From: Flavobacterium quisquiliarum
Lineage (GTDB): Bacteria > Bacteroidota > Bacteroidia > Flavobacteriales > Flavobacteriaceae
DNA length: 64,000 nucleotides
Assembly (NCBI RefSeq): GCF_019308285.1
Contig: NZ_WWEM01000031.1
Coordinates: forward strand, 372,001 to 436,000
Direction of reading: 5' to 3'
Each line of letters starts with the position of its first letter. Position 1 is the first letter of the stretch. The notes below the pieces were generated by a model. That model was given only the letters and a program-made list of their open reading frames with translations. It had not been told where the DNA came from and made no database searches. The translations under genes were made by a program, and so were the position numbers. This document shows positions 9,201-16,306 of this stretch, in pieces.

Positions 9201-11834
9201 TTATTTCAATCCAGCTAAACTCTGCTCGATCGTGGCAATTTTTGCCAAAGCATCAGCTTGTTTTTGTTTTTCTATGTTTAAAACTTTTTCAGGAGCTCCG
9301 TTTACGAATTTCTCGTTTGAAAGTTTTGCTTCTACTGATTTCAAGAATCCTTTTGTATAATTCAATTCTTCTGTCAGTTTTGCGATTTCAGCTTCAACGT
9401 CTATATTTCCTGTAATCGGAATGAAATATTCATTTGATTTTACACGGAAAGATAAAGCGCCATCTACTTTTTCAGAAACATATTCGAAAGCAGAAACGTT
9501 TCCTAATTTCGTAATGATTGAATCAAAATAAGTCGAAACATTTTCGCTGTTGATTCCTTTTAATTCGATTGCATCTTTAAACGGAATATTTTTATCTTTT
9601 CTAATGGTTCTAATTCCAGAAATCACTTCAATTGAATTTTCAAAATCAGCAATTAATTTAGCGTCAAAAGGTTTTAACTCTGGCCAAGTCGAAACGATTA
9701 AAGCTTCCTCTGGAGTTCTTTCTGCAATCAATTGCCAAATTTCCTCAGTTAAGAAAGGCATAAATGGATGAAGTAATTTCAAATTACTTTCTAACATTTC
9801 GATCGCTTTCGCGAAAGTTACGCTGTCAATTGGTTGTTGATACGCTGGCTTGATCATTTCTAAGAACCAAGAACAGAAATCATCCCAAACCAATTTATAA
9901 ATTGCCATTAGAGAATCTGAAATTCTGTATTTCTCAAAATTATCTTCGATGTCAACTAAAGTCTGCTGTAATTTCGCTTCGTACCATTCGATTGCTACTT
10001 TTGATGATTCTGGCTGCGCGATAGTTTCTGAAACCTCCCAACCTTTAATCAATTTGAATGCATTCCAAATCTTGTTTGAGAACGCTTTTCCTTGATTACA
10101 CAATTCTTCGTCAAACATGATATCGTTTCCTGCAGAAGCGCTTAAAAGCAATCCTACACGAACACCATCAGCACCAAATTTATCGATCAAATCTAGAGGA
10201 TCAGGAGAATTTCCTAATGATTTAGACATTTTACGACGTTGTTTATCACGAACTAAACCTGTCAAATATACATTTGTAAATGGTTTTTCGCCAGCATATT
10301 CATAACCTGCAATAATCATTCTTGCAACCCAGAAAAATAAAATATCCGGACCTGTAACCAAGTCATTTGTTGGATAGTAATATTTGAAATCTGGACTTTC
10401 TGGATCCATAATTCCACCAAAAACAGACATTGGCCATAACCATGATGAAAACCACGTGTCTAACGCATCAACATCTTGTTTAAGGTTGTCGGTTGTTAGT
10501 TGTTGGTTGTTGGTTTTTTCTTTTGCTAAAGCTAATGCATCTTCAATATTTTCTGCTACTACGAAATCTTCTTTTCCGTCTCCATAATAGTATGCTGGAA
10601 TTTGTTGTCCCCACCATAACTGACGAGAAATATTCCAATCGCGAATGTTGTTTAACCAATGTGCATACGTGTTTTCAAAACGTTTTGGATGTAATTTAAT
10701 ATCTCCTGTTTCTAAAACCGATTTAATTGCTGGTTTTACCAAATCGTCCATTTTAAGAAACCATTGATCTGATAATCTTGGTTCGATTACGGCTTTAGTT
10801 CTTTCAGAAGTTCCTACTTTATTTAAGTGAATTTCTGTTTTTGCTAAAGCTCCGATTTCTTGAAGTTCTTTTTCGATTTCTTTACGAACCACAAAACGAT
10901 CTTTTCCTTGATAATGTAATCCGAAGCTGTTTAAAGTCGCGTCTTCATTAAAAATATCAACGATTTCAAGATTGTGCTTTTCACCTAAAGTTTTATCATT
11001 CATATCGTGCGCAGGCGTTACTTTCAAACATCCTGTACCGAATTCTACATCTACATATTCATCTTCAATAATTGGAATTACTCTTCCGCAGATTGGAACA
11101 ATCGCTTTCTTCCCTTTTAAATATGTAAAACGCTCATCGTTTGGATTAATACAGATAGCAGTATCTCCAAAGATAGTCTCAGGACGTGTCGTTGCAATGG
11201 TCAAGAAATCTTCTGAACCTTCGATTTTATATTTTAAGAAAAATAATTTTCCTTGTTGTTCTTCGTAAATTACTTCTTCGTCAGATAAAGTTGTTTTAGC
11301 TTCCGGATCCCAGTTAACCATACGGTATCCTCTGTAGATTAATCCTTTGTTATATAAATCAACAAACGATTTAATTACAGATGCCGACATATCCGGATCC
11401 ATTGTAAATTTAGTGCGTTCCCAATCGCAAGAAGCTCCTAATTTCTTAAGTTGTTCCAAGATTGTTCCACCATATTTATCTGTCCATTCCCAAGCGTGTT
11501 TTAGGAATTCTTCACGAGTTAAATCATTTTTATTGATCCCTTCTGCTTTTAATTTTGCCACCACTTTTGCTTCAGTAGCGATAGAAGCGTGATCCGTTCC
11601 CGGAACCCAACAAGCGTTAAATCCTTTAAGACGCGCGCGACGAATTAAAACATCCTGAATCGTATTATTCAACATATGTCCCATGTGAAGGACTCCAGTG
11701 ACGTTTGGCGGCGGGATTACAATTGTATAAGGTGTTCTATGATCAGGTTCTGAATGAAAATAGTTATTTTTCATCCAATACTCATACCATTTGTTCTCAA
11801 TCGCTTTAGCGTCAAATTGTGCTGGAATTGTCAT
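9201..11834 (-). CDS. valS: Valine--tRNA ligase
   Basis: 877 residues, normal length for a bacterial ValRS. It charges tRNA-Val with valine in the cytoplasm. The class I HIGH motif appears as PPNVTGVLHMGHM (about 41-53), the KMSKS loop as RKMSKSLGN, and the editing/CP1 domain lies between (TTRPETIFGDTA). The zinc-free WFSSWLWP segment marks the ValRS family, and the C-terminal coiled-coil arm (VDVEAEIAKLTEEL to the end) is present. Residues about 441-450 (TNNQQLTTDN) look like an inserted low-complexity linker encoded by a repeat-type DNA string. The promoter is probably at 12024-12054, so the leader carries a large inverted repeat. Confidence 0.97.
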   Translation of the reverse strand: MTIPAQFDAKAIENKWYEYWMKNNYFHSEPDHRTPYTIVIPPPNVTGVLHMGHMLNNTIQDVLIRRARLKGFNACWVPGTDHASIATEAKVVAKLKAEGINKNDLTREEFLKHAWEWTDKYGGTILEQLKKLGASCDWERTKFTMDPDMSASVIKSFVDLYNKGLIYRGYRMVNWDPEAKTTLSDEEVIYEEQQGKLFFLKYKIEGSEDFLTIATTRPETIFGDTAICINPNDERFTYLKGKKAIVPICGRVIPIIEDEYVDVEFGTGCLKVTPAHDMNDKTLGEKHNLEIVDIFNEDATLNSFGLHYQGKDRFVVRKEIEKELQEIGALAKTEIHLNKVGTSERTKAVIEPRLSDQWFLKMDDLVKPAIKSVLETGDIKLHPKRFENTYAHWLNNIRDWNISRQLWWGQQIPAYYYGDGKEDFVVAENIEDALALAKEKTNNQQLTTDNLKQDVDALDTWFSSWLWPMSVFGGIMDPESPDFKYYYPTNDLVTGPDILFFWVARMIIAGYEYAGEKPFTNVYLTGLVRDKQRRKMSKSLGNSPDPLDLIDKFGADGVRVGLLLSASAGNDIMFDEELCNQGKAFSNKIWNAFKLIKGWEVSETIAQPESSKVAIEWYEAKLQQTLVDIEDNFEKYRISDSLMAIYKLVWDDFCSWFLEMIKPAYQQPIDSVTFAKAIEMLESNLKLLHPFMPFLTEEIWQLIAERTPEEALIVSTWPELKPFDAKLIADFENSIEVISGIRTIRKDKNIPFKDAIELKGINSENVSTYFDSIITKLGNVSAFEYVSEKVDGALSFRVKSNEYFIPITGNIDVEAEIAKLTEELNYTKGFLKSVEAKLSNEKFVNGAPEKVLNIEKQKQADALAKIATIEQSLAGLK
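10485..10514 (-). repeat. Word-repeat string inserted in frame in valS
   Basis: On the coding strand this is AACAACCAACAACTAACAAC and variants: three- to seven-base words repeated about five times. It encodes TNNQQLTTDN before a well conserved WFSSWLWP segment. The composition is unlike the surrounding coding DNA but like the AAC/AAAC words of the element at 23000-23040. Confidence 0.5.
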
Positions 11835-11841
11835 TTATATA

Positions 11842-11979
11842 TGTTTAATCGTTTATTTGTTTAACCGTTTAACGGTTTTGATTATTAAAATGCAAAATTG
11901 AATTATTTAATTATTTTTCTGTTCTAAAAGCATCATTTATAATTCAATCCCAACGATCAAACAAATAAACGATTAAACA
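11842..11979. repeat. 26-bp inverted repeat in the valS leader
   Basis: The left arm 11842-11867 and right arm 11954-11979 match at 24 of 26 positions in inverse orientation (core TGTTTAATCGTTTATTTGTT). A second nested pair, ATTGAATTAT / ATAATTCAAT, lies inside. The arms are made of repeated GTTTAA/GTTTAT words. It lies between the predicted valS promoter and its start codon. Confidence 0.75.
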
Positions 11980-12023
11980 GTTAAACAAAAATTTGGTTCA
12001 ATTTTTGTAATTATAATTGACAG

Positions 12024-12054
12024 CAAAAGTAAATAATTAAGTAGACTATAAAAA
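12024..12054 (-). promoter_or_regulatory. Predicted valS promoter
   Basis: On the minus strand the -7 box TACTTTTG (12024-12031) is a perfect TAnnTTTG match. After a 19-bp spacer the -33 position has TTTT. It implies a leader of about 180 nt containing the inverted repeat. Confidence 0.5.
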
Positions 12055-12066
12055 GAGAAATAATAA

Positions 12067-12097
12067 TTTGTGTGTTAATTAAAAGAATGTATATTTA
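12067..12097 (+). promoter_or_regulatory. Promoter for the DUF1573 gene
   Basis: The -33 box TTTG (12067-12070), a 19-bp spacer and the -7 box TATATTTA (12090-12097) fit the Bacteroidota consensus with one mismatch. It lies back to back with the valS promoter. Confidence 0.55.
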
Positions 12098-12121
12098 CTT
12101 ACAATTAAAAAACGATTTCAT

Positions 12122-12502
12122 ATGAAAAATGCAGCCTCTTTTATTGCAGTCTTATTGTTTAGCGCAATAAGTTATGCACAAAATGGCCCAAAAATTGAAT
12201 TTGCAGCCCCAGACAATACAATTGATTATGGAAAAATTTCTAAAACTGATAACGGACTGCGCTCCTTTGAATTTACTAATACTGGAGACGCTCCTTTATT
12301 AATTACAGGCGCAGAATCAACTGTAAGTTCTATTGTGGTTACAAAACCATCGGTAGCAATTCAGCCGGGCAAAAAAGGAAAAATAGATGTTAAATACAAT
12401 ATGGCTTCAGGACCAATTCGTAAAACAATTACTGTTGAAACAAATGCAGTAAACTATCCTGACGGGCGCGTAGCTCTTAAAATTAAAGGTGAAGTTTTAT
12501 AA
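12122..12502 (+). CDS. DUF1573 domain-containing secreted protein
   Basis: 126 residues. A signal peptide (ASFIAVLLFSAISYAQ) is followed by one DUF1573 Ig-like domain (about 25-124): DYGKISKTDNGLRSFEFTNTG, PLLITGAESTVSSI, then PGKKGKIDVKYN. This is the usual 'tension between neighbours and extra copies' fold in Bacteroidota, of unknown function and exported to the periplasm or surface. It has its own promoter and a strong terminator, so it is monocistronic. The closest general resemblance is to ASH/abnormal-spindle-like beta domains. No partner gene is evident. Confidence 0.88.
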   Translation: MKNAASFIAVLLFSAISYAQNGPKIEFAAPDNTIDYGKISKTDNGLRSFEFTNTGDAPLLITGAESTVSSIVVTKPSVAIQPGKKGKIDVKYNMASGPIRKTITVETNAVNYPDGRVALKIKGEVL

Positions 12503-12523
12503 AAAACTTAAATTATAAATTAC

Positions 12524-12555
12524 AAAAGCCGTTTCTTTAATTAGAAACGGCTTTT
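12524..12555. terminator. Terminator after the DUF1573 gene
   Basis: The stem AAAAGCCGTTTCT / AGAAACGGCTTTT has a 6-base loop and T-run. It serves the plus-strand gene and probably also the convergent lipoprotein gene. Confidence 0.9.
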
Positions 12556-12571
12556 TATTTTAATATCAAGT

Positions 12572-13060
12572 TTATTTAGTCCCTGTTCCGCATTGTGCTA
12601 AGTCAAACTTATATTTCACACGATCAAAATCGATTGGTTTGTCTTTTACCAAATAGGTAACCCCCATTGTAGTCTGCATGGTTCCGTTTCCTAAAATAAG
12701 CTGCTTATCACGTTTTAACAATGCCATTGGATTTTTAAAAGTTTTGTCTTTACTGGCTGATTCTCTAAAAGTATAATCGACAAACAAGGTATCTCCATGA
12801 AACTCACCAGCCACCTCACCAGTTCTAACAGTTACAGGAGCAACTTTCATCACCATTTGTCCCGACACTTTACCATTTTTTAAAGTATTCAGTTTTAAAT
12901 CGATTGTATCTTGTTCGTATATCGCTTTATAGCATTCTGTACTTACAATTGTTTCTGCATCTGCTTTTGCAGCAGCGGCTTCTTTTTGTTTTTCTTCATT
13001 TTTACAACTTTGAAATCCGATGCAGATTACAAGAAGACAAGGTAAAACTAGATTTTTCAT
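12572..13060 (-). CDS. Hypothetical lipoprotein
   Basis: 162 residues. The lipobox FQSC (Cys19) follows a hydrophobic stretch (LVLPCLLVICIGF), then a charged linker KNEEKQKEAAAAKAD. The mature domain has a beta-rich look with a conserved-looking core (CYKAIYEQDTIDLKLN, GKVSGQMVMK, GEFHGDTLFVDYTF). This kind of small lipoprotein, built around 'turnover of a measured quantity' strands, is common in Flavobacteria and has no known role. It contains two further Cys (Cys43 and one near the C-terminus, AQCGTGTK), which could form a disulfide. It is a single-gene unit ending at a shared terminator. Confidence 0.75.
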   Translation of the reverse strand: MKNLVLPCLLVICIGFQSCKNEEKQKEAAAAKADAETIVSTECYKAIYEQDTIDLKLNTLKNGKVSGQMVMKVAPVTVRTGEVAGEFHGDTLFVDYTFRESASKDKTFKNPMALLKRDKQLILGNGTMQTTMGVTYLVKDKPIDFDRVKYKFDLAQCGTGTK

Positions 13061-13152
13061 ATTTTCGTTATTTATGTTTCAAGGTTATTCTATAAAATTA
13101 AAGAAAAAAGAAATCAACAAAAAGATTTTAGCAAAATTTTCTTAAAAAAATG

Positions 13153-13197
13153 AAACCCGACAGTCCCAAAAATTCGGGATAAAAACCTGTCGGGTTT
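13153..13197. terminator. Terminator after the OmpA-family gene
   Basis: The outer stem AAACCCGACAG / CTGTCGGGTTT encloses an inner TCCC/GGGA pairing. The hairpin is GC-rich for this genome and lies 11 bp beyond the gene end. Confidence 0.85.
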
Positions 13198-13207
13198 ACT
13201 TGAAAAA

Positions 13208-15346
13208 TTATAAATTCTTAATTACGAATTCGGATCTTCTGTTTAGCTCATGATCTTCTTCAGAACAAGCCTCATCCGTTTTGCATTTTATAATTGGAAC
13301 CGATTCTCCGTATCCTTTTGCAGCAACTCTTTTAGCCTCTATTCCAGATTGAATGATAAACTCTCGGGTTGAATTGGCTCTTTTTTGAGATAAATCTTCA
13401 TTGAATTTTGCATTTCCTCTCGAATCGGTATGCGATCCAATTTCGATTATCATTCCTGGATATTTCTTCATCAAATCTACTACTCTTCCTAAAACCACTT
13501 TTGACTCCTTACGGATATACCACATATTATAATCAAAATAAATTGGATCTGTTTTGATAATTAATCGGTCTTTATCTTTTATCACATCTTTTTCCTGTGC
13601 TAAAATCTCTTTTACTTTTTCCTGTTTTTTAACCTCTGCAGCAGCAATTTCTTGTTCTTTAGCTTTTTTCTCTTTTTGTTTTAATTCGATTGCAACAAGT
13701 TCAGCTTTTTTCTTGTTTTCTTCTTCTATAATAATTTCCTGCTGTCTTTTCTTTTCCGCTTTTTCCTTCTCTTCCAGTTTGATAGCTTCTAAAGATTTTA
13801 AAGCTAATGAAGCATCATTTGTTTTATCTCTTGTTTTATCTAAAGTCAATGCTTTTGACTCATTTGTATATTTTTCTTTAAAAGCCGAAACTTTATAAGA
13901 AGCTTCGCAGGCAACGGTAAAACTGAATTTTCCATCGGCAGCAGTTGTAATGGTGTTCAAAGTTTTATTTTCTGAATCTTGTAAAATTACAGTTGCATTT
14001 TCTAGTGCCAATTTGGTATCAACATCAGTAATCGTTCCTGCAATAAATTGTTTGCAATCTTCTACAATTAAGTCTTTGATTTCTTTGAATTGATAAATAT
14101 CATCGCCTCCTTTTCCTCCTTCTCTATTGGATGCAAAAAAGCCTTCTTTCGTATTCGAATCAATATTAAAAGCAAAATCGTCTGAATTAGAGTTTAAAGG
14201 CAATCCAATATTTACTGGTTTTGAATATTCATTTCCGTTTATTTCAGAAACAAAAACATCCAAAGATCCATAGCCTAAATGTCCATCTGAAGAAAAATAA
14301 AGTTTATTATCCTCAGAAGCAAAAGGAAACTGCTCTCTTTTACTTGTATTAATTTCTGGCCCTAAATTCTTTGGCGTATCAAATGCTCCTCTATTGACAT
14401 TGACCGAATAAATATCAAAAGACCCTAAAGAACCCGGCATATCTGAAGCAAAATACAAGATTCTTTCGTCAGCGCTTAAAGCTGGATGTTCCGTTGAATA
14501 ATTCGGACTATTGAATGGCAATGATGTTACATTTGCCCATTTTCCATTTACCAATTCGGCTTTAAAAATCTGAAGGTTTGAGATTTTCTTATCGTCTCTC
14601 TTTTTTCTTCCATTTTTAGAATTGTTGCGGGTAAAGTACATCGTTTTGCCATCCTTTGTAAAAACAGCATTCGATTCATGCATTCCAGTTTTTAGTTCTT
14701 TAGCAAAATAATGTACAATCGAATCTGATGCATTGATATTTTTCAAGGGAATTTTTACAAGATTCAAATAAGTTTCATTACCCCATTTGTACTTTTTATC
14801 AAATAGATTCGGTTTCAATTTAACTCCCGCAAAAACCAAATTATCCTTGTATTTTACTGCACCAAATTCAGAATTTGGTGTATTTATAGCTAAATTTTTA
14901 ATATCAAAACGCTTTCCAATTGCCGAAACATTTTCCAGTGTTTTTAAATCTTTTTCAAAATTAACAAGATCTTCTGAATTGGATGATTTTGAATAATATT
15001 CTTTTAAAGCAGCGTTGGCATCATCATAGCTATTGGTTGCTTTTAAAGTTTGTGCATATCTAAAATAATATTCTCGATCTAAATTATTGCCATAATTATT
15101 AACCAAAAGTCGATAGTAACGCTGTGCTTTAACCAAATTGTTAGTATAGAAATAAGAATCTGCTAAGTTTTTTATTATTTCCTGCGAAGGTTTTTCTTCT
15201 GCAAGTCTTTCGTATAAAACAATTGCTTCGGTATAATAAGTTCTATCAAAGAATTTCTTTGCTCTAGCTAAATCTTGATTCTGAGCATTTATAAACTGTA
15301 TTGAAAATACGAATATAATAACGAGTAGTTTTTTCATATTTTTCAT
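13208..15346 (-). CDS. OmpA-family protein with TPR, PD40 and carboxypeptidase-like domains (PorE-like)
   Basis: About 712 residues from the ATG at 15346, which is one base after the preceding stop. A longer frame starts only at a TTG. A signal peptide (LLVIIFVFSIQFINAQ) is followed by TPR-like helices (about 20-130), PD40/WD40-like beta-propeller repeats (about 190-410, e.g. STEHPALSADERILYFASD, GSFDIYSV), a carboxypeptidase-regulatory-like domain (about 435-510) and a coiled, Lys/Glu-rich linker. The C-terminal OmpA peptidoglycan-binding domain (about 600-712) carries IGSHTDSRGNAKFNEDLSQ. The architecture matches PorE and related type-IX-secretion accessory proteins that tie outer-membrane PorP-like proteins to peptidoglycan. 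Third gene of the operon. Confidence 0.9.
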   Translation of the reverse strand: MKNMKKLLVIIFVFSIQFINAQNQDLARAKKFFDRTYYTEAIVLYERLAEEKPSQEIIKNLADSYFYTNNLVKAQRYYRLLVNNYGNNLDREYYFRYAQTLKATNSYDDANAALKEYYSKSSNSEDLVNFEKDLKTLENVSAIGKRFDIKNLAINTPNSEFGAVKYKDNLVFAGVKLKPNLFDKKYKWGNETYLNLVKIPLKNINASDSIVHYFAKELKTGMHESNAVFTKDGKTMYFTRNNSKNGRKKRDDKKISNLQIFKAELVNGKWANVTSLPFNSPNYSTEHPALSADERILYFASDMPGSLGSFDIYSVNVNRGAFDTPKNLGPEINTSKREQFPFASEDNKLYFSSDGHLGYGSLDVFVSEINGNEYSKPVNIGLPLNSNSDDFAFNIDSNTKEGFFASNREGGKGGDDIYQFKEIKDLIVEDCKQFIAGTITDVDTKLALENATVILQDSENKTLNTITTAADGKFSFTVACEASYKVSAFKEKYTNESKALTLDKTRDKTNDASLALKSLEAIKLEEKEKAEKKRQQEIIIEEENKKKAELVAIELKQKEKKAKEQEIAAAEVKKQEKVKEILAQEKDVIKDKDRLIIKTDPIYFDYNMWYIRKESKVVLGRVVDLMKKYPGMIIEIGSHTDSRGNAKFNEDLSQKRANSTREFIIQSGIEAKRVAAKGYGESVPIIKCKTDEACSEEDHELNRRSEFVIKNL

Positions 15347-15347
15347 T

Positions 15348-16274
15348 TTAGAAGAATCTTGGTGATTTATCAAAACCTTTTCCTAATAGATCTAAATCAA
15401 ACAACAACATGATTTCATGTGTTCCTGAATTAAACTGACCAAAATTTGTCAGCGTATAATCATAAGCATAACCCACTCTCAAAGTAGGTGTTACATTGAT
15501 ATTAAATAATGTACTTACAGAATCGTCGATTCGATAGGCTGCACCAAACTCAAACTTTTCGTTGTACAAAACATTGGCCGTAACATCCAAAGTTATCGGA
15601 GCTCCTTTTACAAATTTTGACATAAAGGCAGGCTTCAATTTCAACATATCATTCAGTTGAAAAACATAACCTGCAGTTAAAAAAGTATGTATTTCTTCTG
15701 AGCCAAAAGCATTAACTCCTGATTTTTCTTGGATATATTTTGATTTCAGTAAATTCGGAACTGATAATCCAACATAAAGATTATCCCTGAAATAATAAGC
15801 TCCGACTCCAATATTAGGTTTGGTCGCGTTTATATTTTCTGAAAAAGCAAAATCAGTCTGTGGATCTGTAAAACGAAAACCATTAAAGTTGCTTGTCATA
15901 GAGGAAAATCCTGCTTTTAAACCCAGCGATAATTTATTTTGACCACCTAATTTCAAAACATAAGCAAAATCAGCGTAGACATTGTTTTCTTTTTTAGCAC
16001 CATCACCAATATCATCTGAGATGAACGAGATTCCTGCTTCTATTTTTTCTGTAATGGCACTATGTCCAAAAAAGGTAAAGGTTTTTGGAGCTCCTACCGC
16101 CCCAACCCATTGTGTCCTGTATAGTCCTCCAAAATTCATCATGGCAGGTACTCCTGTTGCGTAGGCTGGATTGACTATGCTCATATTATACATATAATGA
16201 GTGTACTCCGGATCTTGCTGCGCAGCAACTGATAAGTAAAAAAGGAAATTTATAAAGAGTAGTATTTTTTTCAT
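15348..16274 (-). CDS. PorP/SprF family type IX secretion membrane protein
   Basis: 308 residues. After a signal peptide (ILLFINFLFYLSVAAQQ) comes the family start DPEYTHYMYNMSIVNPAYA and then GLYRTQWVGAVGAPKTF. The rest is a beta-barrel of 12-14 predicted strands ending in FDLDLLG. PorP/SprF proteins sit in the outer membrane and work with one dedicated type-B-CTD cargo, often helping its secretion or surface attachment (as SprF does for SprB). Here the cargo gene ends 32 bp upstream and the OmpA/TPR gene follows immediately, so the three form an operon. Confidence 0.95.
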   Translation of the reverse strand: MKKILLFINFLFYLSVAAQQDPEYTHYMYNMSIVNPAYATGVPAMMNFGGLYRTQWVGAVGAPKTFTFFGHSAITEKIEAGISFISDDIGDGAKKENNVYADFAYVLKLGGQNKLSLGLKAGFSSMTSNFNGFRFTDPQTDFAFSENINATKPNIGVGAYYFRDNLYVGLSVPNLLKSKYIQEKSGVNAFGSEEIHTFLTAGYVFQLNDMLKLKPAFMSKFVKGAPITLDVTANVLYNEKFEFGAAYRIDDSVSTLFNINVTPTLRVGYAYDYTLTNFGQFNSGTHEIMLLFDLDLLGKGFDKSPRFF

Positions 16275-16306
16275 TTAAAAATTATATTAGAATATAATAA
16301 AGAGAT

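Noticed and set aside
10972..11268. 98-codon plus-strand ORF inside valS
   Set aside because: Entirely antisense to a highly conserved gene, no promoter or homology.
11835..12121. T-box riboswitch in the valS leader
   Set aside because: T-boxes are not expected in Bacteroidota, and I see no T-box consensus, specifier loop or terminator/antiterminator pair. The structure is explained by the inverted repeat alone.
13554..13898. 114-codon plus-strand ORF inside the OmpA-family gene
   Set aside because: Shadow of the Lys/Glu-rich coiled linker on the opposite strand. Composition (Ser/Phe) is the mirror of that gene and there is no start context.
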